A stretch of 64,000 bases of DNA, taken from the NCBI RefSeq assembly GCF_002155685.1, contig NZ_MUYK01000004.1, positions 1 to 64,000 on the forward strand. The letters run 5' to 3'. Positions 60,161-64,000 of the stretch are shown one piece after another. Every line of letters starts with the position of its first letter. Position 1 is the stretch's first letter. Made by a program: the position numbers and the translations under genes. The notes under the pieces were generated by a model. It searched no databases, was not told the DNA's origin, and saw only the letters and a list, made by a program, of their open reading frames with translations. Source of the DNA: Erythrobacter colymbi. GTDB taxonomy: Bacteria > Pseudomonadota > Alphaproteobacteria > Sphingomonadales > Sphingomonadaceae.

Positions 60161-60210
60161 AGCGCGCCCACCCCTGTGGTAGTCTCCCCGATACTCTGGG
60201 GAGAGACATC

Positions 60211-62349
60211 ATGGGTGTTCAGACTCACAAGACCTTCTGCCGTTTCTGCCATGCGAACTGCGCGATGGAAGTCGATGTCGTGGACGGGAAAGTCGTCGAA
60301 GTGCGCGGCGATCCCGACGATCCGGCCTATGGCGGCTACACCTGCATGAAGGGCCGCGAACTGCCGGATTCGCACAACTCCGAGAACAGGTTGCACCACT
60401 CGCTCGTGCGCAACGAGGCGGGCGAATTCGTCTCGACCCCGATGCCCGAGGCCCTCGCCCATGTGGCATCCGAACTGCGGCGGATCATCGACCAGCATGG
60501 GCCCCATTCGGTGGCGGTGTTCATGGGATCGGGCGGCTTCCAGAACTCGGCCGCGATGGCCGCCTCGATGAGCTTTGCGCAGGCCGTCGGCAGCCGCAAT
60601 TTCTACACCTCGGTGACGCTCGACCAGCCCGCGAAGGTCTTCACCACCGCGCGCTACGGCAAGTGGATGGCGGGGCCGAACACCTTCTCGGAGAGCGACG
60701 TTGCCATGTTCATCGGTAACAATCCGATCGTGTCGCACTATGCGCCGGTCGGCGGGGTGCCGCCCTTCAGCCCCTCGCGCCGCATCCGCGACAAGAAGGC
60801 CGAAGGCTTGAAGCTGATCGTCGCCGATCCGCGCGAGAGCGATGTGGCCCGGCTTGCCGATATCTACCTGCCGGTGAAGCCGGGCGAAGACCCCGCGATG
60901 CTCGCAGGAATGCTCAATGTCATCATCGCCGAGGGGCTGTACGACCGCAATTTCGTCGCCGCGCATGTCGACGGGTTCGATGAACTCGCCGAGGCAGTGA
61001 AGGCCTTCCCGCCCGAGGTCGCAGCCGCGCGCGCCGGGCTCGACAAGGACCAACTGGTCGCCGCCGCGCGGATGTTCGCCAGCGGCACCAAGGGCTGCGC
61101 GGTGACTGGCACCGGGCCCGAAATGGCCGGGAACGGGACGCTGACCGAGTATCTCGTGGTGTGCCTCAACACGATCTGCGCCCGTTTCAAGCAGGAGGGC
61201 GAGAAGGCCGCGATCCCCGGCGTGTTCAGCCCCTACCAGACCGCACGGCGCGCGCAGGTGGGGCCGCCGGTGCCGATGTTTGGCGCGGAAGGGATGCCGA
61301 AGTCACGCTTCCGCGGCCTCGGCCATCTGGGCGCGGAGATGCCCTGCAACGTGCTGGCCGACGAAATCCTCACCCCCGGTGAAGGCCAGGTGCGTGCGCT
61401 GATTTCGGTCGGAGGCAATCCAGTCGTCGGTTTCCCTGATCAGGCCAAGATGGTTCGCGCGCTCGATGATCTCGAACTGTTTGTGCAGATCGACCCCTGG
61501 ATGAGCGCCAGTGCCAAACGTGCCGATGTGGTGCTCGCTCCATCGCAATGTCTGGAGCGCGAGGACATCACCAGCCTCTCCGAATGGTGGCACGAGGAAC
61601 CCTATGCCCGCTACACCGAAGCGGTGGTTGAGGCGCCGGGTGACTGCATCGACGAATACGAGATGTTCTGGACGCTGGCGCACCATCTCGGCATCCAGAT
61701 GAACCTCATGGGCGGCCCGCTGCCGATGGATCGCAAGCCGACCAAGCAGGAGTTCCTCGACCTTGCGGTGACCGGTTGTCTTGTGCCGCCGAGTCAGGTG
61801 CGCAAGGACTGCGCGGCCAATGGCGGGGCGGCGGTGATCTATCCCGAAAAGCACCCGGTGGTGGAGCCGGTCGACGAAAGCGAGTTCCACCGCTTCGACC
61901 TTTCCGCGGGGGCGATGCCCTCGCAGATCCTCAAATATGCCGACGCCAGCGCCGCGCGCGAGGGCTTCGATTTCCGCCTGATCTCGCGCCGCTCGAAGAC
62001 GCGGTTCAACTCGATCGGCCACCCGCTCAAGAAGCTGCGGGAAAAGACCACAACCAACCCCGCCTTCATCCATCCGGACGACATTGCCGCGCTGGGACTG
62101 GAGGAAGGCGGGCTGGTCGCGATCACAAGCCCCCACGCCACGATCCACGGGGTCGTCAAGGCAAGCGACAAGGTGCGGCGCGGGATTGTGTCGATGGCGC
62201 ATGCCTATGGCGATGCCGATGCCGGGAAGGACGACGTGCGGGAGCGCGGCGCCTCCACCAACCGGCTTGTGAGCGAGGTTGTCGACTACGATCCGATCAC
62301 CGGACAGAGCCTACAAAGCGCCATTCCGGTTAAATTAGAGCCCGCGTAA
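60211..62349 (+). CDS. Molybdopterin-dependent oxidoreductase (DMSO-reductase family)
   Basis: 712 residues. The N-terminal [4Fe-4S] ligands are Cys10, Cys13, Cys17 and Cys45 (CRFCHANC...YTCMKGRE). The bis-MGD-binding domains follow, with FIGNNPIVSHY (about 170-180), GTGPEMAGNG and SVGGNPVVGFPD, and a C-terminal ADC-like cap from about 590 (LISRRSKTRFNSIGHPL). No Tat signal is seen, so it is probably cytoplasmic. The Mo-coordinating residue cannot be assigned confidently. The reaction is unknown; an anaerobic-type hydroxylase or dehydrogenase role is possible. The ATG follows GGGGAGAGACATC. Confidence 0.9.
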   Translation: MGVQTHKTFCRFCHANCAMEVDVVDGKVVEVRGDPDDPAYGGYTCMKGRELPDSHNSENRLHHSLVRNEAGEFVSTPMPEALAHVASELRRIIDQHGPHSVAVFMGSGGFQNSAAMAASMSFAQAVGSRNFYTSVTLDQPAKVFTTARYGKWMAGPNTFSESDVAMFIGNNPIVSHYAPVGGVPPFSPSRRIRDKKAEGLKLIVADPRESDVARLADIYLPVKPGEDPAMLAGMLNVIIAEGLYDRNFVAAHVDGFDELAEAVKAFPPEVAAARAGLDKDQLVAAARMFASGTKGCAVTGTGPEMAGNGTLTEYLVVCLNTICARFKQEGEKAAIPGVFSPYQTARRAQVGPPVPMFGAEGMPKSRFRGLGHLGAEMPCNVLADEILTPGEGQVRALISVGGNPVVGFPDQAKMVRALDDLELFVQIDPWMSASAKRADVVLAPSQCLEREDITSLSEWWHEEPYARYTEAVVEAPGDCIDEYEMFWTLAHHLGIQMNLMGGPLPMDRKPTKQEFLDLAVTGCLVPPSQVRKDCAANGGAAVIYPEKHPVVEPVDESEFHRFDLSAGAMPSQILKYADASAAREGFDFRLISRRSKTRFNSIGHPLKKLREKTTTNPAFIHPDDIAALGLEEGGLVAITSPHATIHGVVKASDKVRRGIVSMAHAYGDADAGKDDVRERGASTNRLVSEVVDYDPITGQSLQSAIPVKLEPA

Positions 62350-62373
62350 AATTAACCATATCGGGAAAAATAT

Positions 62374-63384
62374 ATGCCCCAGAATCGCCGTTTTCTGCTA
62401 CAGCGCCGCCCTCAGGGCACCCCCGTGCCTGACGATTTCGAACTGGTAACCGAGCCGACCCCCGCGCTGGAACCGGGGCAATTCCTGATCCGCAACCACT
62501 ACGCCTCGCTCGATCCGGCGATGCGCGGGTGGATGGATGCCGAGGGCAATTACATGCCACCGATCCCCTTGGGCGATCCGGTTCGGGCAAGCACCATCGG
62601 CGTGGTCGAGGAAAGCCGTGCAGAAGGCTTCGCGCCGGGCCAATGGGTGATGGGTCTGAACGCGCTCGAGGACTATTCCATCGGCGTCGCCGGCGGGTTC
62701 ACCCAGCCGATCGACACCTCGCTGGTGCCGAGCGTCACCAACTACCTCTCGATCTTCGGCGCGGTGGGGATGACGGCCTATTTCGGTTTCCTCGAAGTGT
62801 GCGAACCCAAGCCGGGCGAAACCGTGCTGGTAACCGGCGCGGCGGGCGCGGTGGGCAGTCTTGTCGGCCAGCTCGCCAAGATCCACGGCTGCCGCGCGGT
62901 CGGGATCGCGGGCGGCCCGGCCAAGTGCGCGCGCCTCACCGAGAAATACGGCTTCGTTGCCGCCATCGACTATCGCGGCAAGGATGAAGCCGCGCTCACC
63001 GCCGCCATCGCCGAGGCCTGCCCCGACGGGGTCGACGTGATCTTCGAGAATGTCGGCGGGATCATCCTCGATGCGGGGCTGATGAACCTCAACCTCCACT
63101 CGCGCGTCGGGCTGTGCGGCCTCATCAGCGAATACAACACCGAGCCACGCGGCATCCGCAACCTGTGGCAGCTGATCGTCAAGCGCGCGCACATCCGCGG
63201 GCTTCTTGTGGCCGACTACGTCCCCCGCTTCGCCGAGGGCGCGGCGCAGATGGGCGTGTGGGCGGCGCAAGGCAAACTCACCATCGACGAGCATATCGAC
63301 GAGGGGCTCGAGCACGCCTTCGACAGCTTCATGCGGCTGTTCGCGGGGACGAACGACGGCAAGATGATCCTCAAGATCGCCTGA
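62374..63384 (+). CDS. CurA-like NADP-dependent medium-chain reductase
   Basis: 336 residues, third member of this family in the window. The cofactor loop GAAGAVG is at 155-161, the same position as in the paralogues, with RNHYASLDPAMRGWM (40-54) and VTNYLSIFGAVGMTAYFG. Zinc-independent enone/double-bond reductase type. It follows the molybdopterin enzyme by 24 bases and overlaps the ThuA-like gene by one base (TGATG), so all three form one operon. Confidence 0.9.
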   Translation: MPQNRRFLLQRRPQGTPVPDDFELVTEPTPALEPGQFLIRNHYASLDPAMRGWMDAEGNYMPPIPLGDPVRASTIGVVEESRAEGFAPGQWVMGLNALEDYSIGVAGGFTQPIDTSLVPSVTNYLSIFGAVGMTAYFGFLEVCEPKPGETVLVTGAAGAVGSLVGQLAKIHGCRAVGIAGGPAKCARLTEKYGFVAAIDYRGKDEAALTAAIAEACPDGVDVIFENVGGIILDAGLMNLNLHSRVGLCGLISEYNTEPRGIRNLWQLIVKRAHIRGLLVADYVPRFAEGAAQMGVWAAQGKLTIDEHIDEGLEHAFDSFMRLFAGTNDGKMILKIA

Positions 63385-64000
63385 TGCGCTCCCTGCTGGT
63401 CCTGTCCGGGGGACACCCCTACGAGGCGGGGCCCTTCGCAGAATTGCTCGCCAGCCTGGGTAACTGGGAGATAACCCACCTGATCCATCCCGAGGGCGGC
63501 GAGGCTGATGCGGCAGAGGCCATCCTCGCGGCGGACGCGCTGCTGTTCTACGACATGGCGGGCTACGCCTTCGGCGAGGGCAAGGTGACGACGCGCCCAC
63601 CATCGCCCGCCTTCCGGGAGGCGGTCGCGAACCGCTTCGCCAGCGGCAGGGGCGCGGTCGCCATGCACCATGCGCTGGCCGGGTGGGCGCTTTGGCAGGA
63701 GTGGCACGACTGGCTCGGAGGGCAGTTCCGCTACCAGCCAGGGCCGCACGGGCTCGATTCCGGCTACCGCCACGACATCACTTACGAGGCACGGGTGGTC
63801 GCCGAGCATACGGTGACGCGCGGCCTGCCCGCCAGCTTCCCCGTCACCGACGAGCTCTACCTCTGCCCCGTCGACGAGACCGCCCTCACCCCGCTGATCC
63901 GCGCCGAGGGCTTCGCTTTCACACGCGACAATTTCTACTCCGCCGCCCAGGCCGTCGCGGGCGCGATGTTCAGCAATGCCGGCTGGGAGCATCCGCCGGG
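63384..64000 (+). CDS. ThuA-like protein (partial, runs off the window)
   Basis: 205 residues are visible, and the 3' end lies outside. The class-I glutamine-amidotransferase-like ThuA fold is indicated by LLVLSGGHPYEAGPFAELLAS at the start, GRGAVAMHHALAGW (about 90-103), the YEARVVAEHTVTRGLP strand and TDELYLCP. Family members occur in sugar (trehalose) utilisation and in catabolic clusters; the function is unclear. The ATG at 63384 shares one base with the upstream reductase stop. Confidence 0.8.
   Translation, partial: MRSLLVLSGGHPYEAGPFAELLASLGNWEITHLIHPEGGEADAAEAILAADALLFYDMAGYAFGEGKVTTRPPSPAFREAVANRFASGRGAVAMHHALAGWALWQEWHDWLGGQFRYQPGPHGLDSGYRHDITYEARVVAEHTVTRGLPASFPVTDELYLCPVDETALTPLIRAEGFAFTRDNFYSAAQAVAGAMFSNAGWEHPP

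Noticed and set aside
59077..60210. Upstream extension of the molybdopterin oxidoreductase
   Set aside because: It is the antisense of the medium-chain reductase gene; the Fe-S motif begins right after ATG 60211.

Overview
The window is one GC-rich stretch of an alphaproteobacterial chromosome. I infer a sphingomonad, most likely near Erythrobacter/Porphyrobacter. The reasons are the mix of large TonB-dependent receptors, a petABC cytochrome bc1 operon with apt next to it, a seven-subunit-type Mrp antiporter operon with mnhA and mnhB fused, dispersed intergenic palindromes, and many Rieske/P450/SDR catabolic genes. No rRNA, tRNA, CRISPR array, transposase or prophage was seen. This placement comes from gene content only; no database was searched.

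Layout. (1) 1-11.4 kb: a giant type V autotransporter and an Oar-like TonB-dependent receptor, both leftward. (2) 11.5-17.4 kb: the mnh/mrp cation/proton antiporter operon, leftward, every junction a 4-base ATGA or GTGA overlap. (3) 17.4-24.9 kb: a parS-like site beside a helically phased CAGAC repeat array, then apt, cytochrome bc1 (Rieske protein, cytochrome b, cytochrome c1), pgeF and pepN, all leftward. (4) 25-30.2 kb: small housekeeping genes: a YeeZ-like reductase, an EamA transporter, a threonine aldolase, a GNAT protein and a pair of bacterial PH-domain membrane proteins. (5) 30.3-64 kb: a dense accessory catabolic region that runs off the right edge.

The catabolic region holds three Rieske non-heme iron oxygenases, two cytochrome P450s, a 3-ketosteroid-dehydrogenase-like flavoprotein, four classical SDRs, two NmrA-like reductases, three CurA-like medium-chain reductases, four SnoaL/ketosteroid-isomerase-fold proteins, two ABM-fold proteins, three carboxymuconolactone-decarboxylase-fold proteins, an acyl-CoA synthetase, a hotdog thioesterase, a VOC protein, a GST, an MFS transporter, a TonB receptor, a molybdopterin oxidoreductase near mobA, and a ThuA-like protein. 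A reasonable reading is uptake across the outer membrane (TonB receptor) and inner membrane (MFS), oxygenation, dehydrogenation/isomerisation and CoA activation of a hydrophobic, perhaps polycyclic or steroid/terpenoid compound. The substrate is not determinable from sequence. No ferredoxin or ferredoxin reductase is encoded here, so the oxygenases must borrow redox partners.

The most notable non-coding signals are two parS-like palindromes (17.65 and 56.78 kb), each preceded in the same orientation by a CAGAC/CAGCG array with about one helical turn between units; a recurring CAAAAGTG-type motif near the middle of several divergent promoter regions of the catabolic region, together with a recurring GGGAGAGA ribosome-binding leader; and at least five families of intergenic inverted repeats.
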